Position numbers and translations under genes: made by a program | Shown: piece after piece, positions 1 through 7,707 of the stretch | How positions within the stretch are numbered: position 1 is the stretch's first letter | How the letters are laid out: each line of letters opens with the position of its first letter | Source of the DNA: Rhizobium hidalgonense | GTDB taxonomy: Bacteria > Pseudomonadota > Alphaproteobacteria > Rhizobiales > Rhizobiaceae | Reading direction: 5' to 3' | Length of the DNA stretch: 64,000 bases | Assembly (NCBI RefSeq): GCF_002914525.1 | Contig: NZ_LODW01000059.1 | Coordinates: forward strand, 1 to 64,000 | The notes under the pieces: model-generated | Database searches by the model: none | Seen by the model: the letters and a program-made list of their open reading frames with translations, nothing else | Told to the model about the DNA's origin: nothing

Positions 1-47
1 AACGACATTATTCTCTGGGAACACTCTTGGGTGAGGCAATACGAATC

Positions 48-531
48 TCACCGTGATTGTCGCCGCGCAGCAAGGGCGCCTTTCAGCTCTACGCCGTCCC
101 GAACGACCACCGTCTGGCGACGAGCCTCGGCCCAGGCCTTCGCACCCTGCCACCCTAGCTCAGCCATCATCTCTCCTAGGGCGTCACCGAGATTGGTCCG
201 CCATTCGGGGAACCGCGGCGGGGCGCGGAACCCGCCCATGTGCTCGGCCGACATGCCCACGATAAGAATGCGCGTGCGCTCCTCAGGAACACCGTAGTCT
301 TCCGCTTCAAGTCGAACGATGAACCATATAGCCGGTCTTCTTCAGTCGCTTGAGGAAGTTTCCGAGGTGATCAGCGTGCCTCGCATGCAGCAACCCCACG
401 ACGTTCTCGAATACGAAGCTTCGCGGCCTGATCTCGTCGACTGCTCGCGCTCCTTCCAACAGCAGGTCGCGCGGGTCATCCTTGCCTCGACCCATGCCCT
501 CGATCGAGTAGGGCTGGCATGGCAGACCTCG
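48..531 (-). pseudogene. Remnant of a cytosine-5 DNA methyltransferase, truncated and frameshifted
   Basis: Minus-strand translation gives the catalytic loop GLPCQPYSIEGMG (PCQ near 514-525), then DDPRDLLLEGA and the motif RPRSFVFENVVGLL, all typical of Dcm-type cytosine-5 methyltransferases. After KKTGYMVH (about 320) the frame must shift to continue with RLEAEDYGVPEERTRILIVG, the conserved motif before the target-recognition region. The next frame runs to a stop at 48. The N-terminal SAM-binding motif is missing because recognisable sequence stops at about 528, where a LysR tail begins on the other strand. One frameshift plus the missing N-terminus make it non-functional. A sequencing error could explain the frameshift but not the truncation. 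Confidence 0.75.
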
Positions 532-650
532 TGCGCGTTCTGGAGGACTGGTGCCCGCAGTTCGCGGGCTACCACCTCTACTACCCGAGCAGGCGGCAAC
601 CTTCGGCGGCGTTCTCGGTCCTGGTGGACGCGCTGCGCTACCGAGGATGA
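519..650 (+). pseudogene. C-terminal tail of a LysR-family regulator (gene fragment)
   Basis: The plus-strand frame reads LVRVLEDWCPQFAGYHLYYP followed by SRRQPSAAFSVLVDALRYRG and a TGA at 648-650. This is the characteristic last 40 or so residues of many proteobacterial LysR-type regulators (consensus RLVRVLEDWCPPFPGYHLYYPSRR, then QPSPAF and LVDALR). No helix-turn-helix or effector domain precedes it. Upstream sequence instead codes, on the other strand, for the methyltransferase remnant. The fragment is therefore a recombination scar, not a gene. Confidence 0.75.
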
Positions 651-1634
651 AGGTTGGGAAATGGACGAAACAACTATTAGCCGATCCTGCAGGGCGATGC
701 CACAGTCCACGTCAGACCGGCTACGGATGCCGATGCCGAGATCCTGGGCCCATTCGGTGCGCAGCTCATGGCGCTTCATCACCACTTGGACAGTTTGCGC
801 TCCATATCAGCGCGCGACAGTGCGTGTCTTTACGTCCTTATCTTCATGCATTGATCGTGTAGACGCTACACGCTGGCCGGAAAACGCTTGCAGATCACGC
901 TCGCGGTCGCCACCATGAAAGGAAGTAATCCTGAAAAAATGAGCGGAAGCTTACACTTAGTTCGCTTCCTTGGACGTTTACGTCCGACCGTGGTAGCTAT
1001 TTCATTTTACGCAATTGGGGGTGCATTTATGGCTATGGGGCAGTCTTCACATGCAGAAGACCTTCGGCAGGAACGTAGATCTGAAGCTTTGGGATCTCAT
1101 GAAGGAAGACCGTAAGCGCCATCTTGAGGGGGCCGAAGATTACCGTTATCGGCACTGAGGCAAGTCAAGACTTCCCATGACCAGGTCGACTGGATCGGTG
1201 TCCGCCTATTACCTCCGGCGGCCCCCGCACTCGCGTTCAAACTTAACGCGGAGAAACCGCAAGACCTTATCTATAGGCGCAAACCTTCGCGGGCTTACCA
1301 CCACAGGACGTTCTTGCCTGACCTGCAGCGTCGAAGGCGAGTGGTGCATCCGATGAGACTCGAGCACTCGACCTCAGCCTTCGGGCGGCATCCCATCCCG
1401 CATTCGCAGTGACCGCGATCGGCGCTCCGTGTCTGTGGATCGGACTATTTCCACTGCGAGCGATGCCCACGGGGGACATCGATTCCAGATACTTTGGGGC
1501 CTTTTCGGGGGTGCAAAAGGACATTGTGGAGGAGCGGGACCACCACCTCCCAGGCGTTGTAGTACGCAATCACCTCTTTACAGCTAACATGTCAGCCTGC
1601 TACATCTAATCTCCAGCAATCGGGAGGGATTTAT
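651..1634. other. About 1 kb without a recognisable intact gene
   Basis: Only short open frames are present and none shows a family signature. A minus-strand frame at about 650-785 (KRHELRTEWAQDLGIGIRS) and a 35-residue plus-strand frame at 1051-1158 (start MQKTFGRNVDLKLWDLMKED) could be fragments of decayed genes, but I cannot name them. Frames between 1267 and 1609 on both strands have no recognisable motif. The stretch lies next to two clear gene fragments and reads as degenerate accessory DNA. Confidence 0.5.
939..1115 (+). CDS. Possible small membrane or secreted peptide, unrecognised
   Basis: A 58-residue frame from ATG 939 (an in-frame ATG at 915 is also possible) carries a basic N-terminus (RFLGRLRP) and a hydrophobic stretch TVVAISFYAIGGAFMAMG ending in SSHAED, which resembles a signal peptide with a cleavage site. 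The nearest purine-rich stretch (GGAAG, 921-925) is rather far from ATG 939. No family is recognised. It sits among gene fragments, so it may be the leader of a broken exported protein. Confidence 0.2.
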   Translation: MSGSLHLVRFLGRLRPTVVAISFYAIGGAFMAMGQSSHAEDLRQERRSEALGSHEGRP

Positions 1635-2519
1635 TTGACCCAGAAATTTGGGCTGTCAGTCGCTCTCGCCACGCCGTTCGACGGTAACGGCGATATCGCG
1701 ATCGATGTTATGATCGCGCAGGCGAGGCGATGCCTTGCGGCCGGGTGCTCGAGCGTCACGCTGTTCGGGACGACGGGGGAAGGCTCCTCGATCGGAAGCC
1801 GGGAACGTGACCGCGTCTTCGCGGCCTTTCTCAATGCCGGGATCGCGGCGAAGAACATCATCGTCGGCGTGCTGGTCGACGCCGCCGAGGATGCGGCGAT
1901 GCAGGCCGATCATGCGCTTTCCAACGGCGCTCGCAATATCCTTCTTGCCCCGCCATCCTATTTCAAGAACGTTAGTGACGATGGCGTCTTCCAGTGGTTT
2001 TCGGCGGTATTCGCCATGCTAGGCGACAAGGCGCGCGACATCATCGTCTACAACCTTCCTTCGCTCACCATGGTTCCGCTGACCGTGTCGCTGATCGGAC
2101 GGTTGCGGACCGCCTTCCCCGATATCGTGGCCGGCGTCAAGGATTCGTCCGGCGACTGGCCGTATACCGAAAGCCTGCTCAAGGCGCATGGCGATCTCAT
2201 CATCCTGGTGGGTGATGAACGACATCTCGCCAAAGGCGTGCGGCTCGGCGGCCAGGGGGCGATCTCTGGGATGGCGAATTTCGTACCCCGCGACGTCAAG
2301 CTGATGGCCGAAGAAGGCAAGGACGACCCCCGCATCGAGGGTTTCGTGGCCGAACTTCTGAAATATCCTGTTGTCCCCGCCGTGAAGGCGATGGTGGCGC
2401 ACGTGATGTCGGAGGAAATCTGGCTTGCGGTTCGTCCGCCGCTTGCTTCACTATCCGGCGAAGGACAGTCGCGGCTTGCTCTGGCTTTCGATAAGCTTTT
2501 TCAGTCGCAAGCGGCATAG
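1635..2519 (+). CDS. Dihydrodipicolinate synthase / N-acetylneuraminate lyase family aldolase
   Basis: A 294-residue class I aldolase of the DHDPS/NAL superfamily, the usual length for the family. The substrate-carboxylate motif GTTGE is at residues 45-49, the catalytic Tyr at 139 (IIVYNLPS) and the Schiff-base Lys at 169 (VAGVKDSSG). The start is TTG at 1635, chosen because GGGAGG lies 7 bases upstream. In rhizobia such paralogues beside sugar importers usually act on 2-keto-3-deoxy sugar acids or similar keto acids, not in lysine synthesis. Here it is followed by a GntR regulator, a CUT1 importer and a PfkB kinase, which suggests cleavage of an imported sugar derivative. The exact substrate is not readable from the sequence. 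Confidence 0.85.
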   Translation: MTQKFGLSVALATPFDGNGDIAIDVMIAQARRCLAAGCSSVTLFGTTGEGSSIGSRERDRVFAAFLNAGIAAKNIIVGVLVDAAEDAAMQADHALSNGARNILLAPPSYFKNVSDDGVFQWFSAVFAMLGDKARDIIVYNLPSLTMVPLTVSLIGRLRTAFPDIVAGVKDSSGDWPYTESLLKAHGDLIILVGDERHLAKGVRLGGQGAISGMANFVPRDVKLMAEEGKDDPRIEGFVAELLKYPVVPAVKAMVAHVMSEEIWLAVRPPLASLSGEGQSRLALAFDKLFQSQAA

Positions 2520-2544
2520 GTCAGGCATGTTTCGGGAAGAGGCG

Positions 2545-3204
2545 ATGGACGGAACGGACGAGCAGCCGACGCTGCGGGAAAAGGCGTATGCGAGCTTCAC
2601 GCGCCATCTTCTTGCGCGTGACGTGCGTCCCGGCCAGTTCGTTTCCCAGCGCCGCCTCGTGGAACTGACGGGACTGACGCTCGGCGCTATCCGTGAACTC
2701 ATCCCCAGGCTTGAAGCCGAAGGGCTGATCAAGACCGTGCCGCAGCGGGGGTTGCAGATCGCTCACATTGATCTCAATCTCATCCGCGAGGCATTCCAGC
2801 TACGCGTGTTCCTGGAGAAGGAGGCCGTGGCGCTCTTCACCCGGTCCGCGTCGGACGAGACGATCGCAAGGCTTTTGAAGCAGCATCGCGATATCGCCGA
2901 CGCCATTCGCAGCGGCGACGGCTCGCATGAGCTGGAACTGCGCGCGCAGGCCGTCGATTGGGGCATGCACGACGCCTTTATCGATGCGCTTGGCAACACT
3001 ATCATCTCGAACGCCTACCGCGTGAACTCGATCAAGATGCGCCTGATCAGCCAGGACCGGTTTCGCATCGACGGTCACGTCGGGCCTGTCATGGGCGAGC
3101 ACCTGAAGGTGCTCGAGGCGATCGAACGACGATCGGCGGAGGACGCCGTCAACAGCCTTGTCGCACACATCAACGGTGCAAGGGATCGTGCGCTGAGGAT
3201 ATAA
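2545..3204 (+). CDS. GntR-family regulator with FCD ligand domain
   Basis: 219 residues from ATG 2545, chosen because GGGAAGAGG sits just upstream; ATG 2527 is an alternative six codons earlier. The N-terminus is a winged helix-turn-helix (about residues 10-75, with VSQRRLVELTGLTLGAIREL), and the rest is an all-helical FCD domain. Candidate metal or ligand contacts are the His residues in HDAF, GEHLKVLEAI and LVAHI. FCD regulators typically respond to sugar acids or organic acids. Lying between the aldolase and the importer, it is probably the local regulator of this operon, most likely as a repressor (inference from family and position). Confidence 0.85.
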   Translation: MDGTDEQPTLREKAYASFTRHLLARDVRPGQFVSQRRLVELTGLTLGAIRELIPRLEAEGLIKTVPQRGLQIAHIDLNLIREAFQLRVFLEKEAVALFTRSASDETIARLLKQHRDIADAIRSGDGSHELELRAQAVDWGMHDAFIDALGNTIISNAYRVNSIKMRLISQDRFRIDGHVGPVMGEHLKVLEAIERRSAEDAVNSLVAHINGARDRALRI

Positions 3205-3259
3205 TCGGGAATAATCAGCCGGAGATGAGGAGATCGACGGCAAAAGGAGGAGGAATCAC

Positions 3260-4588
3260 ATGCCATCATTTTCGAACCCGACGCGCAGAGGCTTTCTGGC
3301 GGGCACGGCCGCGCTTGGGGCCAGTAGCATGCTCGGCATGCGCTCGGCATTTGCTGCCGTCGACTGGAAGCGCTTCGCCGGCACCACGCTCGAAGTCAAC
3401 CTGGTCAAGAGCCCGCGCAGCGAAATCCTTCTGAAGTACCTGCCCGAATTCGAGGAGCTCACCGGCATCAAGGTCAATGCCGAAGCGACACCGGAGCAGC
3501 AGCAGCGCCAGAAGACGACGATCGAACTCAGCTCCGGCAAACCGAGTTTCGACGTCGTGCATATGAGCTATCACGTCCAGAAGCGGCAGTTCGAAAAGGG
3601 CGGCTGGCTTGCCGATATCGGTGGGTTCCTCAAGGATCCCTCGCTGACCGATCCATCCCTGACCGAGGGTGATTTCGCCGAAGCCGGCCTCGCCTTTGCC
3701 AAGGACGCCGAAGGTGTTCTGCGTTCTCTTCCCTTCTCGGTCGACTACTGGATCATCTACTGGAATAAGGCGCTGTTCGAGAAGAAGGGGCTTTCCTACC
3801 CGACGACGTTCGAAGAGCTGGCAAGTGCGGCCGAAGCCCTCACCGATCCCTCGACCAACACCTACGGCTTCGTTGCCCGCGGCCTGAAGAACGCCAATAC
3901 GCCGGTCTGGACGTCGCTGCTGCTTGGTTACGGCTCGAGCCCGCTCGGCCCTGACGGCAAGCTGCGCACGACATCGCCGGAAGCGATCGATGCGGCCAAG
4001 CTTTACCAGAAGCTGATGACCAAAACCGCGCCTCCCGGGGTCTCCGGCTTCAACTGGGCCGAGGCCCAGTCGGCCTTCCTGCAGGGCAAGATCGGCATGT
4101 GGCTGGATGGCGTCGGCTTTGCGCCGCCGATCGAGAATCCGGAAAAATCGCGCGTCGTCGGCCAGGTCGGTTACGGCATCATGCCGAAAGGCCCGAAGGC
4201 ACAGGCCGCCGGCACCTTTGGCGACGGGCTTGGGGTCGTCGCGGCCAGCCGGAACAAGGAAGCAGCTTATCTCTTCTGCCAATGGGCGATTTCGCATGAC
4301 ATGGGCGCCCGCCTGCTGCAGGCCGGCGCCGGAGTTCCTTTCCGCCAGTCCGTGCTGGAGGATGCGAAGGTTCGCGAAGGCGTCAAGATGCCGGGCGCTT
4401 GGCTGGATGCCGTCGTCGGTTCCGGCAAGATCTCGCAGCTCGCGCTGCCGGTCATCATTCCGGTCACCGAGTTCCGTGACATCTATGGCGTCGGCCTCAC
4501 CAACATGATCGGCGGCGCCGATCCTGAGGCAGAGCTCAAGGCCGCGACGGCACAGTTCGAACCCGTCCTGGCGAAAAGCGAGGGATAA
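3260..4588 (+). CDS. CUT1 sugar ABC transporter, substrate-binding protein (Tat-type signal)
   Basis: 442 residues, family 1 extracellular solute-binding protein. The N-terminus has a twin-arginine motif (TRRGFLAG) followed by a hydrophobic stretch ending in an Ala-rich cleavage region (SAFAA, about residue 32), so export by the Tat system is likely. A strong AAAGGAGGAGG ribosome site precedes ATG 3260. It should bind a carbohydrate in the periplasm and deliver it to the two permeases that follow. The stop codon overlaps the next start by one base. The ligand cannot be deduced; context suggests a sugar acid or modified sugar handled by the adjacent aldolase and kinase. Confidence 0.85.
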   Translation: MPSFSNPTRRGFLAGTAALGASSMLGMRSAFAAVDWKRFAGTTLEVNLVKSPRSEILLKYLPEFEELTGIKVNAEATPEQQQRQKTTIELSSGKPSFDVVHMSYHVQKRQFEKGGWLADIGGFLKDPSLTDPSLTEGDFAEAGLAFAKDAEGVLRSLPFSVDYWIIYWNKALFEKKGLSYPTTFEELASAAEALTDPSTNTYGFVARGLKNANTPVWTSLLLGYGSSPLGPDGKLRTTSPEAIDAAKLYQKLMTKTAPPGVSGFNWAEAQSAFLQGKIGMWLDGVGFAPPIENPEKSRVVGQVGYGIMPKGPKAQAAGTFGDGLGVVAASRNKEAAYLFCQWAISHDMGARLLQAGAGVPFRQSVLEDAKVREGVKMPGAWLDAVVGSGKISQLALPVIIPVTEFRDIYGVGLTNMIGGADPEAELKAATAQFEPVLAKSEG

Positions 4589-5529
4589 TGGCCTCGGCAA
4601 GCATCGAAACGGCCGCAGCCGCCAAGGCCGCCTCGAGGGCAAGGAGCAACGCGGGTCGCGTTGCTCCCAATTACTGGCCCTTCGTTATCCCGGCGCTGAT
4701 CGTCATTGCGGCGGTCATCGTTTTTCCATGGGTCTTTACCCTTTGGATGAGCGTCAACAGCTGGACGCTCGGCCAGTCCCAGGTCTTCGCGGGGCTGGAC
4801 AACTATGCCCGGCTGGCCGTCGACATGCGCTTCTGGGAGTCGCTGTGGCATACGGTGCTTTATACGACGCTCTCCGTGGTGGCGCCCCTTTTTCTGGGGA
4901 CGCTCGCCGCGCTGATTTTTGATACGCAATTTCCGCTGCGCGGCCTTCTGCGCGGCATTTTCGTGATGCCGATGATGGCGACACCGGTCGCCATCGCCCT
5001 TGTCTGGACCATGATGTTCCATCCGCAGCTCGGCGTGCTCAATTATCTTCTTTCCTTCATCGGCATCGGCCCCCAGGAGTGGATCTACAATCAGAGCAGC
5101 GTCATCCCCTCGCTGGTGTTGGTCGAAACCTGGCAATGGACGCCGCTGATCATGCTGATTGTGCTAGGCGGCCTGGCGGCGGTTCCGCGCGAGCCCTATG
5201 AAAGTGCCGAGATCGACGGCGCCAATGTCTGGCAGAAATTCCGCTATCTGACGCTGCCGATGATCGCGCCGTTCCTGATGATCGCGGTGATCATCCGCAG
5301 CATCGATGCGGTGAAGAGCTTCGACATTATCTATGCCATGACCCAGGGCGGCCCGGGCACGGCCTCGGAAACGATCAATATCTATCTCTACAACACCGCT
5401 TTCGCCTATTACGATATCGGCTATGGCTCGGCCATGGCGGTGGTCTTCTTCGTCCTCATCGTCCTGCTCTCCTTCGTCCTTCTGATGCTCCGGCAGCGCG
5501 CCAACTGGACCGACGGGGAGGCACGCTGA
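4588..5529 (+). CDS. CUT1 sugar ABC transporter permease (MalF/UgpA type)
   Basis: 313 residues with about six hydrophobic membrane segments and the cytoplasmic EAA-like loop YESAEIDGANVWQKFRYLTLP near residue 205, which docks on the ATPase. The N-terminus is a short Ala-rich cytoplasmic tail. ATG 4588 overlaps the preceding stop (TAATG), and the gene itself overlaps the next start (TGATG), so translation is probably coupled. It forms the heterodimeric channel with the downstream permease. No ATPase gene is present in this operon. Confidence 0.9.
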   Translation: MASASIETAAAAKAASRARSNAGRVAPNYWPFVIPALIVIAAVIVFPWVFTLWMSVNSWTLGQSQVFAGLDNYARLAVDMRFWESLWHTVLYTTLSVVAPLFLGTLAALIFDTQFPLRGLLRGIFVMPMMATPVAIALVWTMMFHPQLGVLNYLLSFIGIGPQEWIYNQSSVIPSLVLVETWQWTPLIMLIVLGGLAAVPREPYESAEIDGANVWQKFRYLTLPMIAPFLMIAVIIRSIDAVKSFDIIYAMTQGGPGTASETINIYLYNTAFAYYDIGYGSAMAVVFFVLIVLLSFVLLMLRQRANWTDGEAR

Positions 5530-6344
5530 TGAACCGCAAGACACTCGATCGCATCGGACTGTTGTTTGTTGCGCTGGTGATGATCTCGCCGGTCGTCCTG
5601 TTCTTCCTCTGGATGATCTCGCTGTCGTTGAAATACGAGATCGACAATGGCGCCTATCCGCCGATCTTCATTCCGGAGCGTTTCGCCTGGACGAACTATC
5701 TGAAGGTCTTTGAGGAGAACAACTTCTTCCTCTATCTCTGGAATTCGGTGCTGGTGACGGGTGCCGCGACGCTTCTGGCACTGCTGATCGGCGTACCCGC
5801 CGGATACGGCATCGCGCGGCTGAAGGCGGAGAAGTCCGCAATGGTCATCATGATCGCGCGCATGACGCCCGGCCTTTCCTTCCTGATCCCGCTCTTCCTG
5901 CTGTTCCAATGGCTGAACTTGCTCGGCACGCTGATGCCGCAGATCATCATCCATCTCGTTGTCACAGTGCCGATCGTCGTCTGGATCATGATCGGTTATT
6001 TCGAGACGACGCCGATGGAGCTGGAAGAGGCTGCAAGCATCGACGGCGCCACACCCTGGCAGACATTCCGCCTGGTCGCCTTGCCGATCGCCAGGCCCGG
6101 GATTGTCGTCGCCTTCATCCTGTCGGTGATCTTCTCGTGGAACAACTTCGTCTTCGGCATCGTGCTTGCCAGCCGCGAAACGCGCACGCTTCCGGTCGCC
6201 GTCTACAACATGCTATCTTTTGAACAGGTCAGTTGGGGACCGCTTGCCGCGGCCGCCTTGATCGTCACCTTACCTGTGCTGATATTGACGGTGTTTGCGC
6301 AACGGCAGATCGTGGCGGGGCTGACGGCCGGCGCCGTCAAGTGA
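5529..6344 (+). CDS. CUT1 sugar ABC transporter permease (MalG/UgpE type)
   Basis: 271 residues with about six membrane segments. The conserved cytoplasmic loop (MELEEAASIDGATPWQTFR, about residues 161-179) carries the EAA motif. The start overlaps the upstream permease stop by one base. It completes the membrane channel for the binding protein encoded at 3260. The ATP-binding subunit must come from elsewhere; ugpC (10845) and the orphan ATPase at 25430 are the two CUT1-type candidates in this window. Confidence 0.9.
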   Translation: MNRKTLDRIGLLFVALVMISPVVLFFLWMISLSLKYEIDNGAYPPIFIPERFAWTNYLKVFEENNFFLYLWNSVLVTGAATLLALLIGVPAGYGIARLKAEKSAMVIMIARMTPGLSFLIPLFLLFQWLNLLGTLMPQIIIHLVVTVPIVVWIMIGYFETTPMELEEAASIDGATPWQTFRLVALPIARPGIVVAFILSVIFSWNNFVFGIVLASRETRTLPVAVYNMLSFEQVSWGPLAAAALIVTLPVLILTVFAQRQIVAGLTAGAVK

Positions 6345-6362
6345 GCCGATGAGACGACAGCC

Positions 6363-7313
6363 GTGACGACTTCTTCTGCCTTAGACCCGCCTTCCGGTTC
6401 GGCGCGCAGCGTTTTATGTGTCGGCGCTGCCGTCCTGGACACGCTGTTTCGCGTGCGCTCGTTGCCGACTGGCCAGGGCAAAATTCTGCCTTACCATATG
6501 CTGCAGGTCGCCGAGGGCATGGCGTCGAGTGCGGCCTTTGCGGTCGCCCGGCTGGGTGGTAATGCCAGCCTCTGGGGTGCGGTCGGTGATGATGAAACCG
6601 GCGATCGCATCATCGCCGACCTCGGCAATAGCGGTATCGATACCAGCGGCATGGTCCGTGTGGCAGGCGCCCGCTCGGCCGTCTCGACGATCCTTGTCGA
6701 TGATCAGGGCGAGCGCCTGATCGTGCCCTTCTACGATGCGGCCCTGCACGAGGTGGTCAAGCCGGTCGCAAAGCAGGACGTATCCGCTTTCGATGCGGTG
6801 CTGGTCGACGTTCGTTGGCCAAAGCTTGCATTGCGGACGCTGTCGGCGGCCCGAGAGGCGGGCAAGCCGGCCATTCTCGATGGCGACGTTGCAGGCGAGG
6901 GCGTCATCGAAATGCTGGCACCGGCTGCCAGCCACATCGTGTTCTCGCAGCCGGCCGCCGAGCGCCTTACCGGAACTACCGAACTCGTCGGGACCGTCCG
7001 CCTTCTGAAGCGAAAGTTCGCGCATGCCTTCATCAGCGTCACGGCAGGCGAAAACGGGTGCTTCTGGTTCGATGACCGAACCGGCGAAATCGTCCATCTC
7101 GCCGCTCCCAAGGTGAGGACGGTCGATACGCTCGCAGCAGGTGATATCTTCCATGGCGCTTTCGCGCTGGCTATCGCCGAAAGCTTGCCGATCCTAGAGA
7201 CGATGCGCTTGTCGTCCATGGCGGCGGCGCTCAAATGCCAGGTGTTCGGCGGTCGTACAGGCGCGCCCACCAGAGCGGAGGTCTGCGATGCCCTGCGGCA
7301 ATGGAATGGTTGA
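6363..7313 (+). CDS. PfkB-family carbohydrate kinase, resembling sulfofructose kinase YihV
   Basis: 316 residues from a GTG start. The PfkB signature DTLAAGDIFHGA contains the catalytic Asp at residue 261. The N-terminal half (LPTGQGKILPYH, ASSAAFAVARLGG) is the sugar-binding face. The central segment DVRWPKLALRTLSAAREAGK and ILDGDV looks more like YihV-type sulfofructose kinases than like RbsK or FruK, judged by eye from remembered family sequences. However, no sulfoquinovosidase or sulfolactaldehyde reductase is nearby, so a sulfosugar substrate is unsupported. It probably phosphorylates the sugar imported by the preceding transporter, either before or after the aldolase step. Confidence 0.85.
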   Translation: MTTSSALDPPSGSARSVLCVGAAVLDTLFRVRSLPTGQGKILPYHMLQVAEGMASSAAFAVARLGGNASLWGAVGDDETGDRIIADLGNSGIDTSGMVRVAGARSAVSTILVDDQGERLIVPFYDAALHEVVKPVAKQDVSAFDAVLVDVRWPKLALRTLSAAREAGKPAILDGDVAGEGVIEMLAPAASHIVFSQPAAERLTGTTELVGTVRLLKRKFAHAFISVTAGENGCFWFDDRTGEIVHLAAPKVRTVDTLAAGDIFHGAFALAIAESLPILETMRLSSMAAALKCQVFGGRTGAPTRAEVCDALRQWNG

Positions 7314-7592
7314 TGTCCCCGACAGCAGGCAGATCGCAGGAGCGACGCATATGAGGCTTCAAAGCCGAGTTTACGAAAGTGCGCCATCAATTGCCAGCCA
7401 CAAAGCAGGAATCAGCTAAAGGCCGGCAGCCTTCAATCGCCCGAATGGATAGCCTTGCGATCACGCTTTTTGCGCCGGCAACAAGTGCGCTCAGCCACAT
7501 CGCTGATCAACATTTGAAATCAATTTCTGGCAGGCGCAGCCTCACGTAGAAATGAGGGGGTCGTCGCTCCTACAGAGATTGATCTGTCGTTG
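7314..7592. other. Intergenic region upstream of the ugp palindrome
   Basis: About 280 bases between the kinase stop and the palindrome at 7593. No open frame with family features and no obvious terminator hairpin were found. It must hold the end of the upstream transcript and part of the ugp promoter region. Confidence 0.5.
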
Positions 7593-7632
7593 TGCAACAA
7601 TCAAATGTTCATTTGAACATTTGATTGTTGCA
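7593..7632. promoter_or_regulatory. Perfect 40-bp palindrome, probable GlpR-type operator of the ugp operon
   Basis: Arms TGCAACAATCAAATGTTCA and its exact reverse complement are separated by TT (19 + 2 + 19 bases), ending 75 bases before ugpB. The core ATGTTCATTTGAACAT resembles operators of GlpR-like DeoR-family repressors (TGTTCG..CGAACA type). A GlpR-like protein is encoded within the same operon at 12703. TTGTTG in the right arm could serve as a -35 element, but I cannot fix the promoter. Confidence 0.65.
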
Positions 7633-7707
7633 AAGTGAAGATCGCCTGTTAGCATCGGCTCACGTTCGTAGCGGGAGGTTGCGGACCGACAACAAGTGGG
7701 AGTGAAC

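Noticed and set aside
319..918. 199-residue plus-strand frame in the degenerate left end
   Set aside because: It runs antisense through the methyltransferase remnant and has no recognisable domain.
3266..4642. 458-residue open frame on the minus strand opposite the binding protein
   Set aside because: It is a high-GC antisense shadow: rich in Arg/Gly/Asp, with no family motif, lying entirely over a well-supported Tat-signal binding-protein gene.
6363..7313. Sulfoquinovose (sulfo-EMP) pathway suggested by the YihV-like kinase
   Set aside because: No sulfoquinovosidase, sulfofructose-phosphate aldolase of YihT type or sulfolactaldehyde reductase is adjacent; one similar kinase is not enough.
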